From: Fodinibacter sp963811825
GTDB taxonomy: Bacteria; Actinomycetota; Actinomycetes; Actinomycetales; Dermatophilaceae
DNA: 64,000 nucleotides
NCBI GenBank assembly: GCA_963811825.1
Contig: CAWESS010000032.1
Location: forward strand, 1 to 64,000
Direction: 5' to 3'
A program made the translations under genes and the position numbers. Shown piece after piece: positions 29,601-36,760 of this stretch. Under the pieces are notes generated by a model. It had not been told where the DNA came from. It made no database searches and saw only the letters and a list, made by a program, of their open reading frames with translations. Each line of letters begins with the position of its first letter. Position 1 is the stretch's first letter.

Positions 29601-30272
29601 GGTGGCGACCAGGGGAAGCTTCAGCTCGCGGGCCAGGCGCAGGAGGTCCTTCATGACGCGCCGCTCGATGTCGAGCCCGTGGTCCATGACCTCGCAGAAG
29701 AAGTTCTCGGCGCCGAAGATGTCGCGCAGGTCGGATGCCGCCTGCTTGGCCAGGTCGTACTGGCCCAGCCGCAGGCGGGTCTGGATCTCGCCGGAGGCGC
29801 AGCCGGTCATGCCGATCAGGCCCTTGCCGTACTGGTCGAGCAGCTCACGGTCGATGCGCGGCCACTTCGCGTAGACCTGGTCCAGGGAGGCCTGGGAGTC
29901 CATGCGGAACAGGTTGTGCAGCCCGACGTTGTCCTTGGCGAGCAGGGTCATGTGCGTGTAGGCACCCGACCCCGAGACGTCGTCACCGGGGCGGGTGCGC
30001 TCGTCGCCCCACTTGACCCGGGTCTTGTCGGTGCGGTGCGTGCCGGGGGTGACGTACGCCTCGACCCCGATGATCGGCTTGACCCCCGTGCCCTGCGCCT
30101 TCTTCCAGAACTCGTAGGCCCCGAAGACGTAACCGTGGTCGGTCGTGGCGAGTGCCGGCATCCCCATCTCGGCGGCTCGCTCGAAGAGGTCGCCGATGCG
30201 AGCCGCACCATCGAGCATCGAGTACTCGGTGTGGACGTGCAGGTGGACGAAGGACGCGTTCGGTGAGGACAT
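26691..30272 (-). CDS. dnaE: DNA polymerase III alpha subunit
   Basis: The 1193-residue replicative polymerase. The N-terminal PHP domain opens with HLHVHTEYSMLDGAARI and includes LATTDHGYVFG. The polymerase catalytic aspartates lie in PDFDVDFDERRR at about residues 413-424, with the nearby GRGSGAGSM fingers motif. The helix-hairpin-helix and OB-fold follow (TIAGLITGLQVKRTKKG at about residue 1040), and the protein ends GDLKVLLGPRCLV. ATG at 30272 is chosen because it begins just before the PHP motif; the frame is open further upstream but only as noise. TAGGAT 8 nt before the ATG and no Shine-Dalgarno suggest leaderless transcription. Confidence 0.97.
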   Translation of the reverse strand: MSSPNASFVHLHVHTEYSMLDGAARIGDLFERAAEMGMPALATTDHGYVFGAYEFWKKAQGTGVKPIIGVEAYVTPGTHRTDKTRVKWGDERTRPGDDVSGSGAYTHMTLLAKDNVGLHNLFRMDSQASLDQVYAKWPRIDRELLDQYGKGLIGMTGCASGEIQTRLRLGQYDLAKQAASDLRDIFGAENFFCEVMDHGLDIERRVMKDLLRLARELKLPLVATNDLHYTSPEDAKAHSALLCVQSGSTMMDPNRFKFDADDFYLKSPAEMRQVWRELPEACDNTLLIADMCDVSFTVDEGRYMPQFPCPPGESEASWFVKEVQRGLNDRFPDGIPEYAQRQAEFETEVIVSKGYPGYFLVVADFITWAKDHGIRVGPGRGSGAGSMCAYAMKITDLDPVPHGLIFERFLNPERPSLPDFDVDFDERRRGEVIRYVTEKYGSDRVAQIVTYGTIKAKQAVKDAARVMGHPFAVGEQLTKAMPPDVMGKGVSLAGMYDEKHERYKEGKEFRELVAGEVHLQEVVETARGLEGLKRQWGVHAAGVIMSSEPLIDVIPIMRRLQDGQVITQFDYPSCESLGLVKMDFLGLRNLTILDDAIANVKSNRGQDIDLDALSKDMTDRATFELLSRGDTLGVFQLDGGGMRTLLKLMQPDNFEDISAALALYRPGPMGVNAHTNFALRKNGKQELTPLDPQLAGKLQPEMIAALDPILGTTYGLVIYQEQVMEIAQKLAGYSLGNADLLRRAMGKKKKEVLDAEYVPFSEGMKAQGFNEASIAALWGVLVPFSDYAFNKAHTAAYGLVSYWTGYLKANYPAEYMAALLTSVGDDKDKSALYLGECRHMGIKVLPPDVNDSLGQFAAVGTDIRFGMQAIRNVGHNVVEAIITARTEKGPFTSFRDFMSKVPAVVCNKRTIESLIKGGAFDGLGEARMGLLQVHEEYVDAFVAVKRQEAIGQDSLFGAFGDDSGGDSSSDLMGLAPVPGIEWDKSALLSFEREMLGLYVSDHPLFGVEHVLTQHADTQIATLTADEAGRPEGSMVTIAGLITGLQVKRTKKGDLWAIATVEDLAGSIECLFFPSAYMTVGPLLRQDTVAVVRGKINRRDDSVSIYAQELTLPDVSDGPRGPVVVTMETARATIERVEELKGVLTNHPGTTEVHLRLVKPGRAVEIRLDAAFRVDATEALFGDLKVLLGPRCLV

Positions 30273-30295
30273 CGCCGACCATCCTAGGTCGCCGG

Positions 30296-30320
30296 GCCGA
30301 CACCGCTTCGGCGTGTCGGC
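30296..30320 (-). terminator. Hairpin between rluD and dnaE
   Basis: Eight base pairs GCCGACAC/GTGTCGGC plus an inner GC step close on a TTCG tetraloop with one bulged base. It lies 21 nt beyond the rluD stop and just upstream of the dnaE -10, so it can end the lspA-rluD transcript. Confidence 0.5.
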
Positions 30321-30340
30321 GACCGTGTCGCCGACAGGTC

Positions 30341-31264
30341 TCAGAGTCGGTCGAGGGCACCCTGCAGGTCGGCGGGATAGCCGCTCGTGAAGGTGACCCA
30401 CTCCCCCGATCCGGGGTGTTCGAACCCGAGCCCGACCGCGTGCAACCACTGCCGCTCCAGGCCGAGCCGGTGCGAGAGCGTGGGGTCGGCGCCGTAGGTG
30501 AGGTCGCCGACGCAGGGGTGCCGCACGGCGGCCATGTGCACCCGGATCTGGTGCGTGCGTCCCGTCTCCAGGCTGATCTGGAGCAACGACGCGTGGCGGA
30601 AGGCCTCGATCAGCTCGTAGTGGGTCACGGCGTGTTTGCCCGAGTCCATGACCGCGAACTTGTAGTCGTGGCCCGGGTGGCGGCCGATGGGCGCGTCGAT
30701 CGTGCCCTCGAGCGGGTCGGGGAGCCCCTGGACGAGGGTGTGGTAGGTCTTGTCGACCCGGCGCTCCTTGAAGGCGCGCTTGAGCACGGAGTAGCCCCGC
30801 TCGCTCTTGCACACGACCATCAGGCCGGAGGTGCCGACGTCGAGCCGGGACACGATGCCCTGGCGCTCGCTCGCCCCGCTCGTGGAGATCCGGTAACCGG
30901 CGGCCTTCAGGCCGGCCAGGACGTTGGGCCCGGTCCAGCCGACGCTCGGGTGCGCGGCCACGCCGACCGGCTTGTCGACGACGACGATGTCCTCGTCGTC
31001 GTGGACGACGCTCATCCCGGGAACGGGTTCGGCCACGACCTCGAGGGTGGGGCTCAGGGGGGATGCCGGGAGCGTCACCTCGAGCACGTCGCCCGCACTC
31101 ACCCGGTGGCTCTTGCTGACGCTGGCGGTGTTGACGACGACACCGCCGTCGGCGGCGAGGTCGGCGGCCCGGGTTCGCGAGAGGCCGAAGAGGCGAGCGA
31201 TGGCCGCGTCGACCCGCTCTCCCTCGAGCCCGTCGGGGACGAGGACGGTGCGGGCGTCAGACAT
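30341..31264 (-). CDS. Ribosomal large-subunit pseudouridine synthase, RluD/RluA family
   Basis: A 307-residue RNA-modifying enzyme that isomerises uridine in 23S rRNA. An N-terminal S4-like domain (ERVDAAIARLFGLSRTRAADLAADG) is followed by the catalytic domain with VDKPVGVAAHPS and the active-site aspartate in VSRLDVGTSGLMVVCKS. The motif GRTHQIRVHMA and the final LGFEHPGSGEWVTF are also typical. The ATG at 31264 overlaps the lspA stop by 8 nt, so the two are coupled, an arrangement widespread in bacteria. Confidence 0.93.
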   Translation of the reverse strand: MSDARTVLVPDGLEGERVDAAIARLFGLSRTRAADLAADGGVVVNTASVSKSHRVSAGDVLEVTLPASPLSPTLEVVAEPVPGMSVVHDDEDIVVVDKPVGVAAHPSVGWTGPNVLAGLKAAGYRISTSGASERQGIVSRLDVGTSGLMVVCKSERGYSVLKRAFKERRVDKTYHTLVQGLPDPLEGTIDAPIGRHPGHDYKFAVMDSGKHAVTHYELIEAFRHASLLQISLETGRTHQIRVHMAAVRHPCVGDLTYGADPTLSHRLGLERQWLHAVGLGFEHPGSGEWVTFTSGYPADLQGALDRL

Positions 31265-31844
31265 CTGCGTGCTCCGGACGGTGAGGGGGGCCCGCGACCG
31301 GGGTGCCCCGGTAGGCCAGGGCCATGATGATCGCGGCACCGACGACGATCGCGATGTCCGCGACGTTGCCGACGAACCAGCCGAAGTAGTCGATGAAGTC
31401 GACGACGTGACCGCGCCCCGGGCCGGGCGCCCGGAAGAACCGGTCACCGAGGTTTCCCAGGGCGCCGCCCAGCAGCAGCCCGAGCGCGACCGCCCAGGCC
31501 ATCGTGCCGACCTTGCGGGCCGCGAACACCACCCACACGAGGATGACGATCGAGACCACGGTGAGGATCCAGGTGGCCCCGTCGCCGATCGAGAACGCGG
31601 CACCGGGGTTGCGGATGAGGTTCAGCGAGATGGCGGAGCCGACCAGGTCGACCTTCTCACCGGGAGTGAGCGCCTCCAGGGCCCAGACCTTGGTGGCCTG
31701 GTCCAGGACGAGCACCACCAGCGCGAGGCCCAGCAGCACGGTCCGCAACCGTCGCCGACCTCCCGGCGGGGCCGGAGGTGGCGTGGACGGGGAGGGGTCT
31801 GTCGCGGTCAGCGGCGTTCCTGCTTCTTCTTGCATGGCATGCAC
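31257..31844 (-). CDS. lspA: Lipoprotein signal peptidase (signal peptidase II)
   Basis: An inner-membrane aspartyl protease that removes signal peptides from prolipoproteins. The 195-residue protein has four membrane segments and the family motifs NLIRNPGAAFSIG, GALGNLGDR and the catalytic aspartates in VVDFIDYF and NVADIAI. A Pro/Thr-rich cytoplasmic head of about 35 residues precedes the first helix. The start at 31844 overlaps the upstream DksA-like gene by 37 nt; ATG at 31835 is an alternative. It is followed directly by rluD. Confidence 0.95.
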   Translation of the reverse strand: MHAMQEEAGTPLTATDPSPSTPPPAPPGGRRRLRTVLLGLALVVLVLDQATKVWALEALTPGEKVDLVGSAISLNLIRNPGAAFSIGDGATWILTVVSIVILVWVVFAARKVGTMAWAVALGLLLGGALGNLGDRFFRAPGPGRGHVVDFIDYFGWFVGNVADIAIVVGAAIIMALAYRGTPVAGPPHRPEHADV

Positions 31845-32591
31845 AGGGTCGCACGAGGAGCGGCCTGCAGCCTAAGTTTGCCGATCGGGTTGCCGCAGGA
31901 CTCGCAGATGCCGTACGTCCCGTCGTCGAGCCGCTCGAGGGCGTGCTCGGTCTGCTCGAGCATGAGGCGGGCGTTGTTGGCCAACGAGATCTCCTGCTCA
32001 CGCTCGTAGGTCTTGGCGCCGGCATCCGCCTGGTCGTCGCCCGCGCCGTCGCCCGAGTCGCGCATGAGGTCGACGAGGTCGCTCTCGGCGTGACGAAGTT
32101 CACTGCGCAGCTGTGCGATGTCGTGCTCGAGCTCGCCACGCACCTCACGCAGTTCCTTCGCGGTCCACGGGGACTCGTCGTCGCGCACCGCCAGGGCGGT
32201 GGTCGCTGCCGCCTTCCGTGCCGGCGCGGCCTTCTTCGCGGGCGCGGCCTTCTTCGCCGGCGCAGCGGCCTTGGTCGCGGTCGCCTTCTTCACCGGCGCA
32301 GCCTTCTTCGCCGGCGCAGCGGCCTTCGTCGCGGTCGCCTTCTTCGCCGGCGCGGCCTTCTTCGCCGGCGCAGCGGCCTTCTTCGCCGGCGCGCCTTCTT
32401 CGCCGGCGCAGCGGCCTTGGTCGCGGTCGCCTTCTTCGCCGGCGCTGCCTTCTTCGCCGGCGCGGCTTCTTCGCCGTGGCGGTCTTCTTCGTGGGCGCGG
32501 CCACCGTGCTCGCTGCTCCCTGACCCCCGACCGCCTTGCGAGCGGCAGCCGCCGCCTGCTTCGCCACGGACATTGCCAGCTTGGCAACCAT
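31808..32591 (-). CDS. DksA/TraR-type zinc-finger protein with Ala/Lys-rich N-terminal tail
   Basis: A protein of about 260 residues. The C-terminal half is a DksA/TraR-like module: a helical pair (KELREVRGELEHDIAQLRSEL) followed by a C4 zinc finger, CESCGNPIG and CMPCKKKQ, 17 residues apart. Such proteins bind near the RNA polymerase secondary channel. The N-terminal part starts MVAKLAMSVAKQAAAA and then has many A/P-A-K-K-A and A-T-K-A-A repeats, like the tails of histone H1-like actinobacterial proteins. Two frame changes (near 32393 and 32466) fall inside the repeats and are each fixed by one base in CC or GG runs. It lies between wag31 and lspA. Confidence 0.8.
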
Positions 32592-32713
32592 GCGTACCCA
32601 CTTCCCGAGGGTTCGGCGGGCCGTGGTCGGCCCTCGCCAGTGGGGGTGAGGATACGGCGTGCGGGTGTCCGCCTCAACGGCAAAACGCCGGGGCGCCGGG
32701 CGAGTTCGCTCAC

Positions 32714-32759
32714 ACACGGAGGAAGGGCCCGGCCGATGGCCGGGCCCTTCCTCGGTGTG
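32714..32759 (-). terminator. Terminator of wag31
   Basis: A 16-bp perfect core (GAGGAAGGGCCCGGCC with its complement, loop GAT) extends to about 21 bp with one mismatch. It begins 6 nt after the wag31 stop and precedes the DksA-like gene. Confidence 0.75.
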
Positions 32760-32764
32760 GGGCG

Positions 32765-34220
32765 TCAGCCCTGGTGCTCGGGCTGCGGCTCGGCAGCCGC
32801 CTCCGCGTGCTGCTCACCCTCGTCGGACGCCTCGTCGGACTCGTCGCCCCCCGTGTTCTTGAGGTCGGCGAGCTGGCCCTGGATGTAGGTGTGCAGGCGC
32901 GAGCGGTAGTCGCGCTCGAACCCACTCAGCTCCTCGATCTTGCGCTCGAGCAGACCTCGGTCACGCCCGAGCTCCTCGAGGATCGCGGCCTTCTTCTGCT
33001 GCGCCTCGGCGACCATGCCCGTCGAGCGCTCCCGGCCCTCGGTGAGCATCTCGTCTCGCTGCGCACTCGCGGTTGCGAGCATCTCGTCGCGCTCGCTCGT
33101 CGCCGTGGACAGCATCTCGTCGCGCTGCGCCGTGGCCGTGGAGATGAGCTCTTCCTTCGTGCTCGTCCCCGTCGAGATGAGCTCGTCGTGCTGGGCCTGC
33201 GCCGTGCTGATCAGCTCGTCGTGCCGGGCCTGCGCGGTGTTGACCAGATCGTCGTGCTGGGCCTGACCCGTGCTGACCAGCTCGTCGTGCCGGGCCTGAC
33301 CCGTGCTGACCAGCTCGTCGTGACGACGCTGCCCCTCGGCGAAGAGCTCGTCGCGGCGTGCCTCACCGGCACCCACGTGCTCATCGTGCAGACGCTGCGC
33401 GAGGGCGATGACCCCGGCGGCGCTGGCGCCGCCTCCGGCCCCGGCCAGGGCGACAGCACCGACGGAGGGGTCGGAGTCGCCACGCTGCGCTGCCGCAGCG
33501 GCCTCGCGCTCAGCGGCCTCGGCACGCTCGGTCGCCTGGGCGATGCGGGCCTGGGCGTCCTGCTCGGCCTGCGTCCAGACGGGCGCGCAGGGCGGCGATC
33601 TGCTCGTCCTTCTCGGCGCCGGCTGCGTCCTGACGGGCGGTGGCGTCCTGCTCCTGCCCTGCCTGCACGGACGCGAGCTCGGCGCGGCTCTCCTCGAGCT
33701 GCCCCTCGAGCTCGGCCACCCGGGTCTCGAGCTCGGTGGCGCGCTCCTGCAGGGATGCGTTGGCGGCCTCGAGCTCCTGGGCGCGCTGCGCGGCATCCGC
33801 GGCCTGGGTCTCGAGCTCGGTGCCACGGTGCTCGAGCTGGGCGAGCTGACCCTGCAGCTCGGCGTTGCGAACCTCGGTGTCCCCGCTCTTGCCCTCGAAC
33901 TCACCCAGACGGGCCGTCAGGTCGCTGCGGGTGCCCTCGAGCTCGGCGACGCGCGCGGCGAGGGTGGCGTTCTTGGACCGCAGGTCGTCGAGGTCGGCGG
34001 CGGAGGTGTCCTGCTCCTGGCGGGCCGGAACCGGCGCCACGCCGCCTCCCTCGCGAGCAGCGCTCAGCTCGCCGCGCAGGTCGTCGGACTCCTTGGTCAT
34101 GCGACGCATCTCGGCGACGATGTCGTCCAGGAAGTCGTCGACCTCACGCTCGTCGTACCCACGACGGAACTGGGTCTGGGTGAACGTCTTGTTGAGAACG
34201 TCCTCGGGCGTGAGAGCCAT
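32765..34220 (-). CDS. wag31: DivIVA/Wag31 polar growth protein with long coiled coil (one frame break)
   Basis: Organises polar or septal peptidoglycan synthesis by sensing negatively curved membrane. The N-terminal lipid-binding DivIVA domain is intact: MALTPEDVLNKTFTQTQFRRGYDEREVDDFLDDIV. A roughly 170-residue heptad-type coiled coil (LEGTRSDLTARLGEFEG, LETRVAELEGQLEESRAEL) follows, then a frame break near 33580. The second half continues AEQDAQARIAQATERAEAAE and contains about twelve 11-residue repeats, for example ARHDELVSTGQ. The end is an acidic tail. The restored length is about 485 residues, longer than the 260-300 of mycobacterial Wag31. Its place after yggT in the dcw region is canonical. 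ATG at 34220 matches the family start. Confidence 0.9.
33000..33400 (-). repeat. 33-bp coding repeats giving an 11-residue coiled-coil pattern in Wag31
   Basis: Twelve to thirteen degenerate 33-nt units encode successive 11-mers such as RRHDELVSTGQ, ARHDELVSTGQ, AQHDDLVNTAQ, ARHDELISTAQ and AQRDEMLSTAT. Acidic D/E at positions 4-5 and an aliphatic pair at 6-7 are strictly kept, while the tail of each unit varies. The strict 11-residue spacing is a hendecad pattern. Confidence 0.85.
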
Positions 34221-34310
34221 GGTCAACTCCTGTGTGGGGACATCGGGTCAAGGCCCGTCCCCCAGCGTCCACGCACAGCGCGGCACCCGGGGTCAGGGTC
34301 CGGACTCGCC

Positions 34311-34340
34311 ACCCTACGCGATTGCCGACCACCCGCGTCA
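34311..34340 (-). promoter_or_regulatory. wag31: Possible wag31 promoter
   Basis: On the minus strand TGACGC and TAGGGT are separated by 18 nt, placing transcription start near 34304 and a leader of about 84 nt. It lies within 55 nt of the yggT stop, so wag31 could be transcribed independently of the dcw cluster. Confidence 0.4.
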
Positions 34341-34363
34341 GGCCAGACCGCCGAGGACACCGC

Positions 34364-34639
34364 TCAGAGCACGATGAGCAGGATGTAGACGATGAAGAAC
34401 AACACCATGAACGACAGGTCGAGCGAGACGCCGCCGAGACGAAGGGGCGGGATGACCTTGCGCAGGGCACGCAGCGGCGGCTCGGTCAGCGTGTAGATCG
34501 GCTCGGCCACGAGGAGCGCGGCACCGCGCGGACGCCACTCCTTGGCGAAGATCCGGATCCAGTCGAAGACGACTCGTCCGATGAGCACGAGGAAGTAGAG
34601 GAAGACGACAAAACCGAGGACCTCGCGCACCGCGTTCAT
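34364..34639 (-). CDS. YggT family membrane protein
   Basis: A 91-residue protein with two membrane helices (VLGFVVFLYFLVLIGRVVFDWI and FMVLFFIVYILLIVL-type segments) separated by the conserved loop TEPPLRALRKVIPPLRLGG. The family is consistently found between sepF and wag31 in actinobacteria and is linked by context to division or envelope stress; the molecular function is unknown. The gene uses a start 6 nt after a CAGACT hexamer, with no clear ribosome-binding site. Confidence 0.9.
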   Translation of the reverse strand: MNAVREVLGFVVFLYFLVLIGRVVFDWIRIFAKEWRPRGAALLVAEPIYTLTEPPLRALRKVIPPLRLGGVSLDLSFMVLFFIVYILLIVL

Positions 34640-34682
34640 GACAGGAGTCTGACTGACGCAGCTGCGAATCCCCGCAACGGGG

Positions 34683-35183
34683 TCAGCTCTGGTTGAACAC
34701 GCTTCGGCCGGTCGCGGCGACCGGGCCCTCCTCGGCGTTGACCTCGACGGTCTCCGGCGACAGCAGGAACACCTTGGAGGTCACCCGCTCGATGGACCCA
34801 CGCAGGCCGAACACGAGCCCCGCCGCGAAGTCGACGAGTCGCTTGGCGTCGGCGTCGCTCATGTCCGTGAGGTTCATGATCACGGGGATGCCGTCGCGGA
34901 AGTTCTCGCCGACCGTCTTGGCCTCGTTGTAGGTGCGCGGGTGGATGGTCGTGATCCGGGAGAGCCCGCCGACCTCGGGGCTGCTCACCACGTGGGCCAC
35001 CGAGTGCCGGGTGGGCAGGTGCGTGACCTCGGCGCCACGACGCTCGGCGCGCTCGGGCGCCTGCTCGTGGTGGTCAGCCTGGTTGGGGTGGTCGTCGTAC
35101 GCCTCGTCGTAGTCGTCGTCGTAGCGACCCTGGTCCTCGGCGAGGCCCAGGTAGACCATCGTCTTGCGCAGCGCGCCTGCCAT
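34683..35183 (-). CDS. sepF: Cell division protein SepF
   Basis: Anchors FtsZ to the membrane in place of FtsA, which is absent here. The 166-residue protein starts with the amphipathic membrane-targeting helix MAGALRKTMVYLGLAED, continues with an acidic and His-rich linker, and ends with the dimerising alpha-beta SepF domain: RTYNEAKTVGENFRDGIPVIMNL and KRLVDFAAGLVFGLRGSIERV. AAGGAG 7 nt before the ATG at 35183 sets the start. Confidence 0.95.
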   Translation of the reverse strand: MAGALRKTMVYLGLAEDQGRYDDDYDEAYDDHPNQADHHEQAPERAERRGAEVTHLPTRHSVAHVVSSPEVGGLSRITTIHPRTYNEAKTVGENFRDGIPVIMNLTDMSDADAKRLVDFAAGLVFGLRGSIERVTSKVFLLSPETVEVNAEEGPVAATGRSVFNQS

Positions 35184-35238
35184 TGAGTGCTCCTTGGTCG
35201 TCGACTCGCCCATTCGGCGCCGTCCATCGTGACCGAAG

Positions 35239-35949
35239 TTACCGGTGTGACAGCCGAGATCCGAGGATTGCGGACCCGACACGCAGGTGTGTCGCGCCCT
35301 CGGCGACTGCTGCCTCGAGGTCGCCACTCATCCCGGCGGACATCCAGGTGGCGTCCGGGTGAGAGCGTCGGATGCCGTCACGCACCCCCCGCAGGCGGGC
35401 GAAGGCCTCGCGGGGGTCACCCCCGAGCGGTGCGACGGCCATCACCCCGCGAAGACGCAGCGAGGCTGACCCGGCGACCAGATCGGCGAGGGATGGCGCC
35501 TGGTCGACGGGCGCACCTCCCCGGCCCTCGGTGTCGGACAGGGCCACCTGAACCGTGACGTCGAGGGCCCGCCCGGATGCCGTGGCCGCCCGGTCGAGGG
35601 CCCTCACCACCTTGGCCCGGTCCACGGACTGCACGACGTCCGCGTACCCGGCGACCGAGCCTGCCTTGTTGCTCTGGAGCTGCCCGATGAAGTGGACGCG
35701 CAGGCGGTCGCGGTGCGTCAGCGCCGACACCTTGGCCACGGCCTCCTGGTCGCGGTTCTCGCCGATGTCCGTGACGCCGAGGTCTGCGAGCAGGTCGACG
35801 TCGGTCGTGGGGAAGAACTTCGTGACGACGACGAGGGTGATCTCGTCGGTGCGACCGGCGGCCCGTCGGGCGCGCTCGATCCGGTCACGGACGGCCGCGA
35901 GGTTGGCCGCGAGCTCGGCGTTCCGGGCGTCGGCGGCCGGGTCGCTCAC
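35239..35949 (-). CDS. YggS family PLP-binding protein (PLPBP)
   Basis: A 236-residue TIM-barrel protein that holds pyridoxal 5'-phosphate and keeps vitamin B6 and amino-acid pools balanced. The PLP lysine is in LVVVTKFFP, followed by DIGENRDQEA, HFIGQLQSNKAG and the phosphate-binding end SAGMSGDLEAAVAEGATHLRVGSAILG. The GTG start at 35949 overlaps the pgeF stop by GTGA, so it is coupled. Its place between pgeF and sepF is the standard actinobacterial order. Confidence 0.93.
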   Translation of the reverse strand: MSDPAADARNAELAANLAAVRDRIERARRAAGRTDEITLVVVTKFFPTTDVDLLADLGVTDIGENRDQEAVAKVSALTHRDRLRVHFIGQLQSNKAGSVAGYADVVQSVDRAKVVRALDRAATASGRALDVTVQVALSDTEGRGGAPVDQAPSLADLVAGSASLRLRGVMAVAPLGGDPREAFARLRGVRDGIRRSHPDATWMSAGMSGDLEAAVAEGATHLRVGSAILGSRLSHR

Positions 35950-36650
35950 GCGGCGCTCCGCGCGACCACACCGGCGAAGCGTCCAGTGGCCCCGTCGCGG
36001 CGGTAGGAGTAGAGGTCGGGGCGCTCCCGGGTGCAGCCCGGCACCCACCGCACCTCGACACCCGCCTCGCGCAGCTGCGCCACGACGCCGGCCGCGACGT
36101 CGACCGCCGGCGTGCCGGTCCACGAGACCGTCGCCGCCACCGGCTGCACGCGGGCTGCGGTCTCGCGCATCGCCTCCGGCACCTCGTAGCACCGGCCGCA
36201 GACCGACGGGCCGACGACGGCGTCGATGGTTCCCGCGCCGAGCTCGCCCATGACCGCCAGCGTGGCCGGCACCACGCCCGCGACCAGACCGGGCCGACCC
36301 GCGTGGACCGCGGCGACGACCCCGCTCCCGCTCAGCAGGACGGGGACGCAGTCGGCCACGAGGACGGCCAGGGCGAGGTCGACCGAGCGGGTGACCACGG
36401 CATCACACGACGGAGGGGTCCGGGGCACGTCGTCCACGACGGCGACCCCGGCACCGTGGCACTGGTCCATGTAGACCACCGGCCGGCCCAGTCGCTGCTC
36501 CAGGAGGCGACGGTTCTGCGCCACCGCCGCCGGGTCGTCGTCCACGTGGGCGCCGAGGTTGAGACCGGCATACGGGCCCGCGCTCACGCCCGCCGAGCGG
36601 TCCGTGAGCGCGCGAACGACATCGGACCGGTCCTCATGCCAGGCGAACAC
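35946..36650 (-). CDS. pgeF: Multicopper-like laccase domain protein (YfiH/LACC1 family)
   Basis: A 234-residue member of the family once called polyphenol oxidase and now known to include purine nucleoside phosphorylases and peptidoglycan editing factors. Zinc-binding and active-site motifs are visible: DQCHGAGV, LVADCVPVLL, AAVHAGRPGLVAGVV and GPSVCGRCYEVPE. The GTG at 36650 has TAGGGT ending 6 nt upstream, so a leaderless transcript of its own is possible even though it follows ftsZ. A large terminator-like palindrome separates it from ftsZ. Confidence 0.92.
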   Translation of the reverse strand: MFAWHEDRSDVVRALTDRSAGVSAGPYAGLNLGAHVDDDPAAVAQNRRLLEQRLGRPVVYMDQCHGAGVAVVDDVPRTPPSCDAVVTRSVDLALAVLVADCVPVLLSGSGVVAAVHAGRPGLVAGVVPATLAVMGELGAGTIDAVVGPSVCGRCYEVPEAMRETAARVQPVAATVSWTGTPAVDVAAGVVAQLREAGVEVRWVPGCTRERPDLYSYRRDGATGRFAGVVARSAA

Positions 36651-36700
36651 CCCACAACCCTACGTCCGGGGGCTCCGCCCCCGGAGACCCCCGAACACCA

Positions 36701-36735
36701 CAGGGGCGGGGCCGGATGATCCGGCCCCGCCCCTG
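36701..36735 (-). terminator. Terminator of ftsZ
   Basis: A 17-nt arm 36701-36717 is complementary to 36719-36735, giving a very strong hairpin 26 nt after the ftsZ stop. The innermost pairs cannot form because of the single-base centre. Confidence 0.75.
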
Positions 36736-36760
36736 TCGGCGGTGCTGACTGCGTGGAGAC

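Noticed and set aside
26376..30266. 1296-residue open frame on the plus strand opposite dnaE
   Set aside because: It is the antisense frame of a confident dnaE gene, with composition (many Glu-Val-Asp-Arg runs) typical of GC-rich antisense reading and no domain.
33000..33400. Regular 33-bp repeats considered as a CRISPR array
   Set aside because: Units are contiguous without spacers, in frame within wag31 and degenerate at third positions; they are coding repeats.
31778..34183. 801-residue plus-strand frame over the DksA-like and wag31 genes
   Set aside because: Low-complexity Arg/Leu sequence produced by reading the Ala/Lys and hendecad repeats backwards.
36701..36735. ftsZ downstream palindrome as an attachment or partition site
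   Set aside because: Its position right after a stop codon and GC-rich stem fit an ordinary terminator.
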